64,000 nucleotides of DNA, from the NCBI GenBank assembly GCA_028532985.1, contig JANCIK010000001.1, forward strand, positions 3,038,001-3,102,000, in the 5' to 3' direction. A model generated the notes under the pieces. That model saw nothing but the letters and a program-made list of their open reading frames with translations, ran no database searches and was not told the DNA's origin. The translations under genes were made by a program, and so were the position numbers. Each line of letters opens with the position of its first letter. Position 1 is the first letter of the stretch. The DNA comes from Stropharia rugosoannulata (lineage: Eukaryota; Basidiomycota; Agaricomycetes; Agaricales; Strophariaceae). This document shows positions 27,112 through 39,595 of the stretch, piece after piece.

Positions 27112-30040
27112 ATGTCCCTGGACTTCCACTACCAGCACGACGTCGACCAGCCCTTCGTCCACGACCAGCAGCACCCGCCCTTCGACCACATGGACCCCCC
27201 CGACCAGCAGGGCTACATCTTCAGCGAGCAGCGCTACCGCACCAACGCCTCCTCCTCCTCCTCCCTCGGCCATGGCTTCAGCGACGGCCTCTACGCCCAC
27301 GCGTCCTTCGAGCCCCCCTTTGCCCCCGCCAGCTCCTACGACATGATGGTCACCAGCGGCAAGGTCTCCCCCCTCACCCCCAACGACTCTGTCACCAATC
27401 TCCACCACTCCCAGGCCTTCCCCCCCACCAAGGACTACCCCCACCAGCCCTTCGATATCCACGAGTCCCGTCGTCTCCCCGGCGTCGCTGACGCCTACCA
27501 CACAGAGTACCCCGACGAGTACTCCATCGGCGGCATCAACGGCACCATGCCCTTCAACTCCGGCGCCATCCACCCCTTCCAGGACCGTCTCGGCCGCTTC
27601 CCTCCAGACCGCTACAGCCACACCAACGGGCCTGCTGCAGGTGCGCATTCTCCTTGTCTCTATCCGTTTTCTGCTCACTCCGTGCCAGGCGTCGCGCCCC
27701 AGTCCACCCACTCTTTCCGCGATCCCCCCGTCTCCCCATACGGCGACATGCACTACATGAGCAACCACTCCCATCCAGAGATGCGCATGCACGCCGTCGA
27801 CGAGACCCTCGCCCGCATGAAGCTCCAGGTAAACCCCCTCATGGGCACGTCCAGCGACCTCCAGACCTTCATTCGGTCCGTCTCTTGTCTTATCGTTCTC
27901 TCCCTGCGTTCCTCATACTTCCTCTAGTCCCTACCTCGATCAGTACGTCAGGACCCCCAACAGGCTCGCCTTCGGCGAACGCACGGTCATCGTCATGTCC
28001 AGCAAGGTTGCGCAAAAGTCGTATGGCACCGAGAAACGGTTCGAAGCTTTTTGCCCCTCCATCTGACATGTTCTTATTGGGCCATTAGCTTCCTTTGCCC
28101 GCCCCCTACCGCCATTATGATTGGCAATTCCTGGTGGACCGACGTTATCCGTCGCGGTGAAGATCCGAAGCTCTGCCCTCCCCGTGTCGTCGTCTCCATC
28201 TCTGGCGAGCCTGCGCCCCAAGAAGGCACCATAGAATGGACTGGTTCTTCCGGCAAGTCCTTTGATGTCAGCGACCCCCCAACCGGCACGACTTTTATCG
28301 GTCGTTGTGTTGGTAAACAGCTCTTTATCTCCGATGTTGACGAAAAAAAGAAAAAAGTCGAGGCCCTTGTCAAAATCACTGCGCCTGCATCAGACGATGA
28401 GCCAGAGCGAGTCATTGGTGTCTTCCCTTCGCGTCCCATCAAGGTGATCAGTAAGCCTAGCAAAAAACGGCAGAGTGCCAAAAACTTGGAACGTAAGTCA
28501 ATATGTTTTATTCCTGGCACCCAACAGACACCTGACATCTTTCTGTCATTCTAGTTTGCATCAATCACGGTTCAACCATTTCGCTCTTCCATCGTCTCCG
28601 CTCACAGACCGTGTCCACCAAATATCTCTGTGTATCTGGATCTGGTTCTTCGTTCAAAGGTTCTGACGGTGCCCCGTTGATGGGTCTCGATCAGCGCTCC
28701 CGCTCAACAACGCCGTCTTTCATTGCCCGTACTGCCAGTTGGGGTAAGTGTTTGGTTTGTCATGCGCTATTTTTCTGCTTCTTATTCATCCCCGTTTAGA
28801 TCCTTTCGTCATGTACATCGTAGATGTCAACAAACCGACAGGTGCTGGCCTCGACGCCCCACCCCCTCCCCCTCCGCAACCAGATTACCCTTCGCCCCCT
28901 CCGAATGCGATCCCTTTCACAAATAACGGATCGCAAATTCCCATTTACTATAACCAGACCGTTGTACTGCAATGCCTTACGTCTGGTGTCGTGAGCCCTG
29001 TCTTGATCATCCGCAAGGTTGATCGCCAAACTACCGTCGTCGGCGGTGGTCTGCAGGAAGGTGCAAAGGGCATAGCCGATCATTATTGCTGTCCTGGCGA
29101 AGTCTGCGGTGACCCTGTCTCGCAACTACACAAGATCGCTTTTGAGGTTTATGATGCTTCCAAGGGTGCTCCCGAGCCAGGGACGCCTGGTGTCAGCGGC
29201 GCCTTCCTCTCCTGCATGGGAGAGAAGGTCAACACATACCGGCCCATTGACGGCCGGCAATGGAATGCGACGCAAGGTAACGGCGCGAGCTCGCCGATCC
29301 TCCCTTCGTCGCCCATATCTCCGACTGCGGGTCCCTCAGGGGAATACTTCCCGCATCCGGGCAAGATCGACAGTGCGCCCGCGTCCCCCTCGGCTTCCGA
29401 GTTCCTTCCATCGAACGACGGTGGCCGCGTCATGAAGAAGAAGCGCTCGACGTCCAGCGCGGGCGGCATGCCAAAGCCGGTCGGCAAAGGCCGTCGGCGC
29501 CCCAGCTCAGCGGGCTCGTCTGTCTCGTCGCGCCGTGGGACTATCAGCGATTCGGGCGCGTCGTCGGGCGCCCTCTGGCAGGTCGACATCGGCGAGACGA
29601 GCGTGTGGACGATCGTCGGTACAGACCAGGTTCGTTACAACTTCTACGTGCCGCCCGTGCTCTTCGACAACCAGCACGCGCCCCAGACGGGTTCGTTCCC
29701 AGTCCCATCTAAGCCCGTGACACCCTTCCCAGGCGTCGTCAAGTACCTCCCACCCGACCGTGCGGCAGAGGCGCCTAAGGCGAGTTGCGCGGCGAGCCGC
29801 GCAGCTCTCGCAAAGCCGAACCCGCACGCGTCGAAGATGCTCACCGTGTACGGCGAGAACTTCTCCAAGACAGATCCCGTCAGCGTGTTCTTCGGCTCGG
29901 AGCCGTCGCCGTATGTTGAGGTGCGCTGCACTGAGGTGCTCGGCTGCCTCCCGCCAGAGTCGCAAATTGGCAAGCGCCGCCCCATCATCCTCATCCGCTC
30001 GGATGGCGTCGTGTTCCCGTCGAATGTCGTATACCCTTAA
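27112..30040 (+). CDS. CSL-family DNA-binding transcription factor (Su(H)/RBP-J/Cbf11-12 type)
   Basis: Nuclear transcription factor of the CSL family; fungal members (S. pombe Cbf11, Cbf12) control adhesion, cell cycle and lipid genes without Notch. The ATG at 27112 (MSLDFHYQHDVDQ) opens a disordered Pro/Ser-rich N-terminus of about 250 residues. The Rel-homology N domain follows across introns: QTFIRPYLDQYVRTPNRLAF, SSKVAQKSYGTEKR, FLCPPPTAIMIGNSWW, the family's most diagnostic blocks. The beta-trefoil domain contains LFISDVDEKKKKVEALVKI, NHGSTISLFHRLRSQTVSTK, SSFKGSDGAPLM and NQTVVLQCLTSGVVSPVLII. A Ser-rich insertion (about 29290-29560) precedes the C-terminal IPT/TIG domain (KMLTVYGENFSKTDPVSVFF). 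The stop is TAA at 30038-30040. GC content is visibly higher than in genes at 4-15 kb. Confidence 0.95.
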
Positions 30041-30736
30041 GGGACCTTGCCGTCGCCGTCGCCGTCGCCGTCGCCATCATCGCACACCACACACCACACT
30101 TGCTATATCCATCTTCATTCAATCTTTTTCTTTTTTCACTCCCATATACCACAGTCTATGCCTATTCCCCCCAAATTCCCCCGTCTTTGGTGTTTCTCGT
30201 TGCTGTACATTTACTAACAACCCTGTCGTGTGATTCTTCCTGTTTTTTGCTGGATCTGTAGTACTTGGCTCTCTGCTGTTGTTTTCCCCTCTTCTCTTGT
30301 GCATGTATTTGATAGATACGAGACACGGTGCTATTCTTTGTTACTGCCCGCTGCCGTTTTTACCTCGTCGCGTGTTCGACGCGCTTCACATTGCTAGTTA
30401 CTATTTAGTGCGCATTGGTACGATGGAATATTTAGACTTTTGTTGTACGCATAGTTGTAGACAATGCAAAAAAAAAAAGTGCCCTTTTTTAGCACAAAAC
30501 GAAGCAGACTACTGAAATGAGAATTAAGCGTTATGAATGCTCTGCTAATTTATTTTGTGAGGCCAAGAACGAGCCATCAGGTGATCGTCCATGATGGCAA
30601 TGACGATGAATGGACCAATTTTGACAGTCGGCAGCGCGGTGTGTTAACTTGCGCTCAGTTACCCACCCACCCACCAGCCCCCGCCCCCAGTGTACTCCCT
30701 TATCTCACGACACAGACGCACAACGACGGTGCAGCC
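30041..30736. other. Intergenic; CSL 3' UTR and next promoter
   Basis: The first bases carry a cgtcgc microsatellite, followed by pyrimidine-rich 3' UTR-like sequence. The end nearest 30736 has short CA and CCCA runs in a probable promoter. No gene was recognised. Confidence 0.6.
30050..30075 (+). repeat. (cgtcgc)n microsatellite in CSL 3' UTR
   Basis: About four tandem copies of a six-base ccgtcg unit begin ten bases after the CSL stop codon, with one variant copy after them. Confidence 0.85.
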
Positions 30737-31449
30737 ATGAACATCACCGCCTACACCACAGACGTCACGCGCACGCTGTCCGCGTTCCACCCCCTGTCCC
30801 TCCCGCAGACGCTGTGGGCGTACTACCTCGAGTACCTCTGGTTCTACGCGCCCGACTCGTGGGTCGCCAAGATCGCTAACGCCGCCCTCCTCCTCGCCGT
30901 CCTCGTCAGCCTGCCCATCATCATCCTCGGGCTCCTCGTGCGTCCCCTCTCGTCCCGCCTGCGGCCAGCAACTGACTGAACTGACTGACCGTCTGCGTTA
31001 TTTTTGCGCCGTGTCGTAACCCCACATAGGATATCGCCTCGTACGGCATCGCGCGTACGCTAGGCGTGATTGACGACACGAAGGCGTCGACGAGCGACAA
31101 GGCGACGATACACGCCGCCCGTCGCGCCCCCGCGAGCGGCGCCCTCACCCCACCCGTGATATACGTTCAGAGCCCGCCCGGCGGCGAGGACTCATCCGAG
31201 GCGCCGTACTCCGACTCGGACCGCGAGACGCTCACCCCGAGCGGGCGGTCAGGCAGCGAGCTGTCCCTGTTCTACGTCGGCGAGGGTGACAGTTTGAAGC
31301 TCTCCGGCGTGGGTGTGTTTAGCCCCGCGGCGTCGCAGCCACCGTCGCCGACGATCAGCCGGCAGAACCTTACTGCTGCGCTGCGCGACGGCGGGAACGA
31401 GCAGCTGCGCCAGCGGACGACGCAACGCTTGGACGAGGACGCTCAGTGA
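30737..31449 (+). CDS. Small single-span membrane protein, family not recognised
   Basis: Two exons, 30737-30937 and 31030-31449, join in phase to give 206 residues. The N-terminal third contains an aromatic amphipathic stretch (TLWAYYLEYLWFYAPDSW) and one strong hydrophobic segment (ANAALLLAVLVSLPIIILGL). Just after the span comes DIASYGIARTLGVID. The rest is hydrophilic and Ser/Pro/acidic, with likely phosphorylation sites (SDSDRETLTPSGRSGSE). No signal peptide is obvious, so the segment may be a signal anchor. I do not know a homologue. Coding is supported by the clean splice, preserved frame, and strong third-position GC bias like that of CSL next door. It converges on ESA1 with 197 bases between stops. 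Confidence 0.75.
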
Positions 31450-31630
31450 TTGGAGACCTAATTTCTTAGAACAGTACTGGTAAGGGGCAGCGGAGAACAG
31501 CATGTGTTGTGTTGTGCGGCTACTACTATGATACAATACAAACAGTACGTCAATGCTACTGTGTATTTTACATCCAAAAACGAAAGCAACTACCATAAAG
31601 AAAAGACGGGGATAACAAAATAGATGTCTA

Positions 31631-33509
<1,879 letters not shown>

Positions 33510-33717
33510 ACAGAGCAGTAGAAATGAAAGAGAAGCAGGCAAAGACCAGCTTGTGGCCCTCTAGCGCTGGCGACGAGGTGACAAAAGCAAAAGAGCTGAC
33601 TCACAAATATTATGTAATATGCTTTTGATGAATGCTAAGACGTTAGCTAAGTCATTGCCATTCCAAAAGATTTTGTAGTTCAAAAATAGCACAGCACCTT
33701 CATTTGCTTTAACCACT
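33510..33717. promoter_or_regulatory. Shared upstream region of ESA1 and DBP7
   Basis: 208 bases lie between divergent start codons of a histone acetyltransferase and a ribosome-biogenesis helicase. Promoter function is inferred from position only. Confidence 0.5.
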
Positions 33718-36364
33718 ATGGACGACGATCTGGTCCTTAATATTGCCACAGATGACGGTGTCTGTATCAAATCTGGTGGTGGGAAGAAAGGTGGGCGCTG
33801 GACAGACAGGTATTGCTTTGTTTTCAGAGACACATCTCTTATTCTTACTTTTGTCATTTCTCAGACTTAAAGCGAAACGCGGTTTAAAGCGTAAAGTTAG
33901 ATCAGAAGAGAAAGTCACTCCCAAACCCAAACCCACACACAAAAGCGCGCCTCACCATACCCCGACTGCTGCAACAACGTCCGAATCTGCTGCGCATATA
34001 CCAAACCATCGGCCGCGAAAGCGTGTTAGACTTGAGGAATCGGAAGAAACACCATACACATCACAATCGAAACCTTCTCAACCTGCTCGGCCAACACAAG
34101 CATCGACATCACAACCTTCAAAACCAAACCAAATCATCTCCTCCCTCTTCACCTACAATCCCAAAGTCGATCTCCCCACCCAGCCGGCTTCCATCCCTTC
34201 TAAAGCAGTTGCTCCAAGCAATGCACCACTTGATTCTTCCACATTTTCAGGCCTTGGACTCAATCCCCTTCTAGTCTCACATCTTACGACCAAAATGTCC
34301 ATATTAAAACCGACTGCCATCCAGCGTGCATCTCTCCCAACCATGCTTTCTACAGCACCTGAAAAGACTGCTCGAGATATCTTTCTGCAATCGCAAACCG
34401 GTTCGGGAAAGACATTATCGTATTTACTTCCCATCGTTCAGGATCTGTTGCCTCTTAGCTCTCTGTCATATATTGACAGGTCAATAGGCACTCTAGCCAT
34501 TATTATTGCGCCTACTCGTGAATTGGCCAAGCAGATCTCCGATGTCCTCGAGGCACTTTTGAAAATGAGACTGCGCGCAGAGGATGAATCAACATCTCAG
34601 CCAGATACTTCAACGCAACTAACCCGCTGGCTTGTCTCTGGCTTGCTTGTGGGAGGTGCTACTCGGACTCATGAAAAGGCCAGACTACGAAAGGGGCTGC
34701 CCATTCTCGTATCCACCCCCGGCCGGTTACTAGACCACCTACAAAACACTTCTTCATTTAACGTCGGCAAATGTCGCTGGCTTGTACTCGACGAATCTGA
34801 CCAATTAATGGAATTGGGGTTTGAAGAAACGATAAAAGGCATCATGCAGGGACTGGATGCTAGGCGTCGGATGGCCAAGAAAGCAGTCGAAGACGGTACA
34901 ACTAATGAAGTAGGCGGATGGGACTGGGAAAGACGCCGGAGGACGGTTCTTTGTTCCGCCACCATTCGGGAAGATGTACAAAAGTTGGCTGGTTCTGCAT
35001 TGCAAAACCCACTGATGATTAAGGCTACCGAGGCGGACAAAGAGTACTTGCTACCGAAGCCGGAAAATCCGGATCTTGAGAGATCGGCCTCAACAGCGGA
35101 AACTTTCACGCCTCCATCCCAGCTTATGCAAAAGTACGTCACTGTGCCACTCAAACTTCGCCTCGTCGCATTAGTCGCCCTTTTGAGGACCCTAGTTGCA
35201 CAAGTGCAAGTACAACAAGGAGCCAAGATCATTGTTTTCCTGAGCTGTACAGATTCTGTGGACTTCCATTGGAATCTACTTGCAGGAGCTTCCATGGACG
35301 AAGGAACTGTGGAAGCCGACCAGGCTTCTGATGATGAAGACGACTCTGACAAAGAGGATATCAAAGGGACACAGGTTAGTCTATCCTCGGAGAAAGTGGA
35401 AGCAACTTGTGCGCTACTACCCAACGTCTCTGTCTATCGTCTACATGGATCTCTTCCAAACTCGGCGCGTCTCGCCGCTCTCAAGGGGTTCGCTGGACTC
35501 AAAGGCAAGAAATCGCCAATTCAAGGGACATCCTCGGTTCTTTTCTGTACATCAGTCGCTGCCCGTGGTCTGGATCTGCCTTTAGTGCGTGCCGTTATTC
35601 AGTACGATCTTCCTACGGAAGGCGGTGTCACGGAGTACGTGCATCGTGTGGGACGAACTGCACGTGCCGGTAAAGGAGGAGAAGCATGGAGCTTTGTCGC
35701 TCCTAGTGAGGTAGACTGGGTTCAATGGGCAGAAAAGAAGATGCAGGGAGATGAAGGTGACAAGAAAGTCATGCTGCATGGTGTCGCCGCAGAAGACCTT
35801 CTACGCTCCGGCTTCGGTGGAAAGGGTTCAGAATACGAGCAACGTGCGACTGATGTCCAACTCGCATTTGAACGATGGGTTTTGAGAAGCAAAGAGGTGT
35901 GTATAAATGCACTTACATGTCCAGTACGAACTAATTTTTGCTCCCTTTCTCAGAATGCTGCTCTTGCACGGAGCGGCTTCCTTTCGCATATGCGAGCCTA
36001 CGCTACCCATCCTTCCAACGAGAAGCACATCTTCCACATCCGAAATTTGCATATGGGCCATTTGGCTAAGGCATTCGCTTTGCGCGACGCTCCCACATCA
36101 GTCAAGCTTCCCGGCGGTGCGAAAATGCAGAACAAAAGTAGCGGAGCCAAGGTCAAAGCACATAGGGCGAGCAATAAAGAAAAGATTGGAGGCAGTAAGG
36201 AATGGGAGAGGGATCATAGTGGCGATGCAGAGAAGCGTATGCAGGCTATCGTCCGTGCCCAGGGCCGCCTTACCAAGAAAGGAGGCGTACTGGCTAGCTA
36301 TTCAGGTGCTTCAGAATTCCAAATCTCAGGAGGATATGATCTGGAAAAGTTGGTTGGCAAATGA
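33718..36364 (+). CDS. DBP7: DEAD-box RNA helicase DBP7
   Basis: Nucleolar ATP-dependent RNA helicase for assembly of the 60S subunit (Dbp7/DDX31 group). Three exons: 33718-33809, 33865-35896, 35954-36364. The N-terminal MDDDLVLNIATDD and GGKKGGRWTDRLKAKRGLKR resemble Dbp7. Helicase motifs in order: Q motif (KPTAIQRASLP), Walker A SQTGSGKT, APTRELAKQ, STPGRLLDHLQ, motif II DESD in place of DEAD, SATIRED (SAT), then VYRLHGSLPNSAR, FCTSVAARGLDLP and the arginine finger HRVGRTARAG. The C-terminal extension is basic. Insertions around 34900 and 35300 (acidic) separate core motifs, as in other fungal members. The stop is TGA. Confidence 0.95.
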
Positions 36365-36628
36365 TTTATGTACACTATCACTTTTCTATATGTGTTTGTC
36401 TATTCGTTCTTTCTTCCCGTATTGAAAAGCTCAGAATTCATCAGTCTTTACATGAATTTGGGCCAGTGCACTGGTTTACACCTTTATTTTTAGGTTAAGC
36501 AACAGGTCATAGCCGGTAACCCCCCAGTTCATCTCAAGTCCCACGCTTTTGATCGAAGCGCTTAGTAGTATTTCGCCACGTCTTGAATTCCACGAAAGTC
36601 CACGTCTTCACCTTTATTCTACACCGTC

Positions 36629-38144
36629 ATGTTTGGGAAAGTTTCTATTGCCTTCATTGTCGTTTCGATTGCGGCTCTGTTCTGCGCACAGTCCGTAGAG
36701 GCCGCCAAGGGACCGAGAATTACGAACAAGGTCTTCTTCGACATTCAACAGGGCGATGAATTCCTAGGACGCAGTGCGTATCCTGTATTCACTGCCTACC
36801 TTCCACGTAACTGAACACAAAGCTTAGTTGTCATGGGTCTCTATGGCGGAGTGAGCACAATTTTCTTCCTAGTCCGTTGCGGTTTCGTGAATTTATCATT
36901 TGCAGACTGTTCCCAAAACTGCTGAGAACTTCCGCGCTCTTGCTACGGGAAAGAGAAAGAATGGCGAGGAGCTCGGCTTTGGCTACAAAGGTTCCAAATT
37001 CCACCGTGTCATTAAGGACTTCATGTAAGCGATGTCGTTCTGACATGTATGGACTACGGCTAAAGTAACACATTACAGGATCCAAGGTGGCGACTTCACT
37101 CGTGGAGATGGCACTGGCGGAAAGGTAGCTTCCGGCCGTATCTTCAATGTGGCTGAAGGTTTAATGATTGCTTTTTTGTAATTAGTCTATCTATGGTGAC
37201 AAGTTCGCCGACGAGAACTTGTAGGTGCAATGACTATGCCCTTCGAAGTGTGCTCTGACATCTCGTACTATAGTAAACTCCGTCACACTGGCCCCGGGAA
37301 CTTGTCGATGGCTAATGCCGGAAAGGACACCAACGGTGAATATTTATACGAGTCTTGTTAAAGTATTTTCACTTACAGTGGTGCACAGGCTCTCAGTTCT
37401 TCATCACCACCGTGACTACTAGCTGGCTTGACGGACGTCATGTATGACTACCTTTCTTTTCAAAAGTACTCTTTTAACACACCTTGGTTTTTTAGGTTGT
37501 TTTCGGAACGGTTCTCGAGGGAATGGAAGTTGTCCACAAAGTTGGTGCGTTATATAATGACATTACTTTGGAGCGGAGGATTTATGTGTTACGCAAATAT
37601 TAGAAAATGCTCCTAAAGGTTCTGGAGACCGCCCTGCCGTCGATATCATCATCAAAGACTCCGGAGAGGTGACTGCCTATCTACTGTTTGTATCGCTTTG
37701 CATTTCTGATATCGTCTTCAGCTTGAGTTGGAGGCCCCTACCGATGCTGATGGTACCCAGGTACCTGTTCACGCTGAGCTTTAAATGCTCCATTTGTGTT
37801 CCAAAATATAGTACCAATCAAATGAATATAACGTTTCACAGGATGATACAGTATTCACGGGAACCCTGCCAGTAACTGACTCGGTAGAGAAGTCTCATGA
37901 GAATATCACAAGCGTACCCCCGTCCGCTTCAGCGACAGCGGACTCGAGCAAGGCCACCAGCGCAGTGGAGGACGTTTCGCCGTCGACGAGCTTCGCGAAC
38001 GGCTTTTTCCTTTTGGTCATTTTTGGCATCATAATAGCTGCGTTTATCTGGATTGGAGGCGTACGTTGCCTTGCTCGCCTTCTGCCCAGTAGCATGCAGG
38101 CACGGTACAGTAAGCTTGCAGTTGACGAAGAGCGTGTCAAGTAA
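36629..38144 (+). CDS. ER cyclophilin (CypB type) with two alternative C-termini
   Basis: Peptidyl-prolyl cis-trans isomerase of the secretory pathway. A signal peptide ([21 protein letters not shown]) precedes the cyclophilin fold: [57 protein letters not shown] (catalytic Arg, substrate-pocket residues and Trp present). Ten exons were counted in phase: 36629-36773, 36828-36850, 36906-37024, 37079-37124, 37186-37220, 37274-37335, 37389-37441, 37496-37544, 37604-37668, 37722-37760. If translation continues past 37760 the protein ends VPVHAEL (219 residues, stop 37782-37784), an ER-retrieval-like tail. If the 81-bp intron 37761-37841 is removed, a further 100 codons (37842-38144) add a Ser/Thr linker, a membrane span [20 protein letters not shown] and a basic tail (312 residues). 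Confidence 0.93.
37761..37841 (+). promoter_or_regulatory. Retainable intron that sets the cyclophilin C-terminus
   Basis: The donor gtacctg follows an in-frame CAG codon and the acceptor tttcacag leads into 101 open codons. Retention gives the HAEL tail and stop inside the intron; removal gives the membrane anchor. Alternative splicing is inferred, not shown. Confidence 0.6.
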
Positions 38145-38571
38145 GGCGTACAATCAAATACCGTGACACCTAAGTAAACATATCTTATTCAGGCGCATTG
38201 CTTAATTATTAAGCGACTATGTTATTACTTGAAATTTTACAGGTGAGTTAAATGAGTGCGCTCATGTCAAACGAGTATGCATGCATGTGAGAGGCATGAC
38301 AATACATGCGATACACTCGTAGAAGCTTGCTGTGAAAGTGATTTCTGGTGAGTAGATTTACAAGATATACATGATGAGTAAGTATATGGGGTGCAGTCAA
38401 CGGTAGAAGTACACCAATCTGCTCTGTCAGACAAGAAAGGGAACCTGCCCCAAAATGATAGATGTTACAAGAATGTATAATCCTACAGACAGAACCAGAC
38501 TGGAGCTGGTTGCGGTATCTGGTCTTCGCAGCTAATGAGCGGAAAGCACCAAGACTTGTGCTATTGAAGAC
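38145..38571. other. Intergenic between convergent cyclophilin and GH45 genes
   Basis: 427 AT-rich bases holding the two 3' flanks. No gene, repeat or RNA was recognised. Confidence 0.6.
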
Positions 38572-39393
38572 TCACGGAATACCGTTTTGGTCAGAAAAAG
38601 AGGGGCATATGTTGGACGCATTTCCAGGCGTTGGGTCGGCAGGACAACAAACCCCAAGGCCAAGCGATCCTACACTCCCCAATGCCGCAGCATCACTGGC
38701 ACCTTGCCAGTTAGGTATACAAGGAACACTTTCGTATGTGACGTTCCACACCCCGAAGTCCTTTAGTATATGTTTGATGAATCGACGGTGTGATGTTGCT
38801 GTTAGCAGTTACATACCGTATAACCATAGAGTGCCTCGTCCGATGGGAAAAAGTCACTGGGTATAGAGCTCGACGGGTATGCTAAATCAAAGTTTAAGAA
38901 AGCACCAGCTCTGCAAACGAGATGCATTGAGGCGTTAATGTCCGCTTTACGAAGTTGGTGACCCACGCGTTTGGTCCCGCAGTTGTAGCATTGCACAACC
39001 CAGTTTTCGACAGAGGACACATATCTGACACTTTAACAACAATACTCTTTACGACTGGAGGGATGAAGGGTGGCGTGGCATAGACGGGATTTATTAGAGA
39101 TAAGTTGAAGCATCGTCCACAGCTCGGGCCTGCATGCCACACGTGTTAGAAAAGCAGGTCTGTTGAATACTGCGTATTCATGGTATACCGAAGGCAGTAC
39201 TACTGCCGTATGCCATCTGGGAAAGCGCAGCAGTGGGGAAGTCTGTGCTCGCTCCAGTGCATCCGCATGCTGCAATGAAACCCGAAGGTAGCGTATAATG
39301 TGTCAGAGTAGCAATGCCAGAGTCAGGGTAGTCAATCCATTGGGCAGTAGAGACAGAGATGAAGAGGGTCGCAACCCCGAACAAGACGTTCAT
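38572..39393 (-). CDS. Secreted GH45 endoglucanase, subfamily C-like
   Basis: Secreted endo-beta-1,4-glucanase-like protein acting on plant cell-wall glucans. Four exons counted in phase: 39393-39189, 39129-38967, 38910-38817, 38760-38572, giving 216 residues. A signal peptide (MNVLFGVATLFISVSTA) is followed by the mature start QWIDYPDSGIATLTHY. Features shared with basidiomycete subfamily C enzymes such as Phanerochaete Cel45A: FIAACGCTGASTDFPTAALS, SCGRCFNLSLIN, VVKVSDMCPLS with the catalytic-acid Asp, AGAFLNFDLAYPSSSIPSDF and YTDFGVWNVTYESV. Cysteines are abundant, as expected for disulfides. No cellulose-binding module is attached. Expansins have a related fold, but the C-terminal expansin domain is absent. 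It is divergent from GCN5 with 202 bases between starts. Confidence 0.88.
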
Positions 39394-39595
39394 TGGAAAA
39401 GGAGCACATCGAGAATGAAAAAATATGTGAGAAAGAACTCGGATAGAGTTCCCAGATTGAACAATGACATGGGGCAAGCTTGCTGTTGGAAGTGGAGTGG
39501 CACGTGCCGGAGATCATTAATTCCTCTTCTCTACAATAACAAGGTGCTACTTATTACTATTAGCTTGCTATTAGTGCCTTGCAGACAGGCGGCCC
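39394..39595. promoter_or_regulatory. Shared upstream region of GH45 and GCN5
   Basis: 202 bases separate the divergent start codons of a secreted hydrolase, normally carbon-regulated, and a constitutive acetyltransferase. I did not identify a confident regulator site. Confidence 0.5.

Noticed and set aside
26818..27792. 324-residue minus-strand frame overlapping the CSL 5' end
   Set aside because: Val/Gly-rich wrong-strand shadow of GC-rich coding DNA. CSL on the plus strand has clear motifs and splicing.
34669..35424. 251-residue minus-strand frame inside DBP7
   Set aside because: Lies entirely antisense to helicase motifs of DBP7 and has no domain of its own.
38572..39393. Expansin instead of GH45
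   Set aside because: The N-terminal fold is related, but the second expansin domain is absent and the block order matches basidiomycete GH45 subfamily C.
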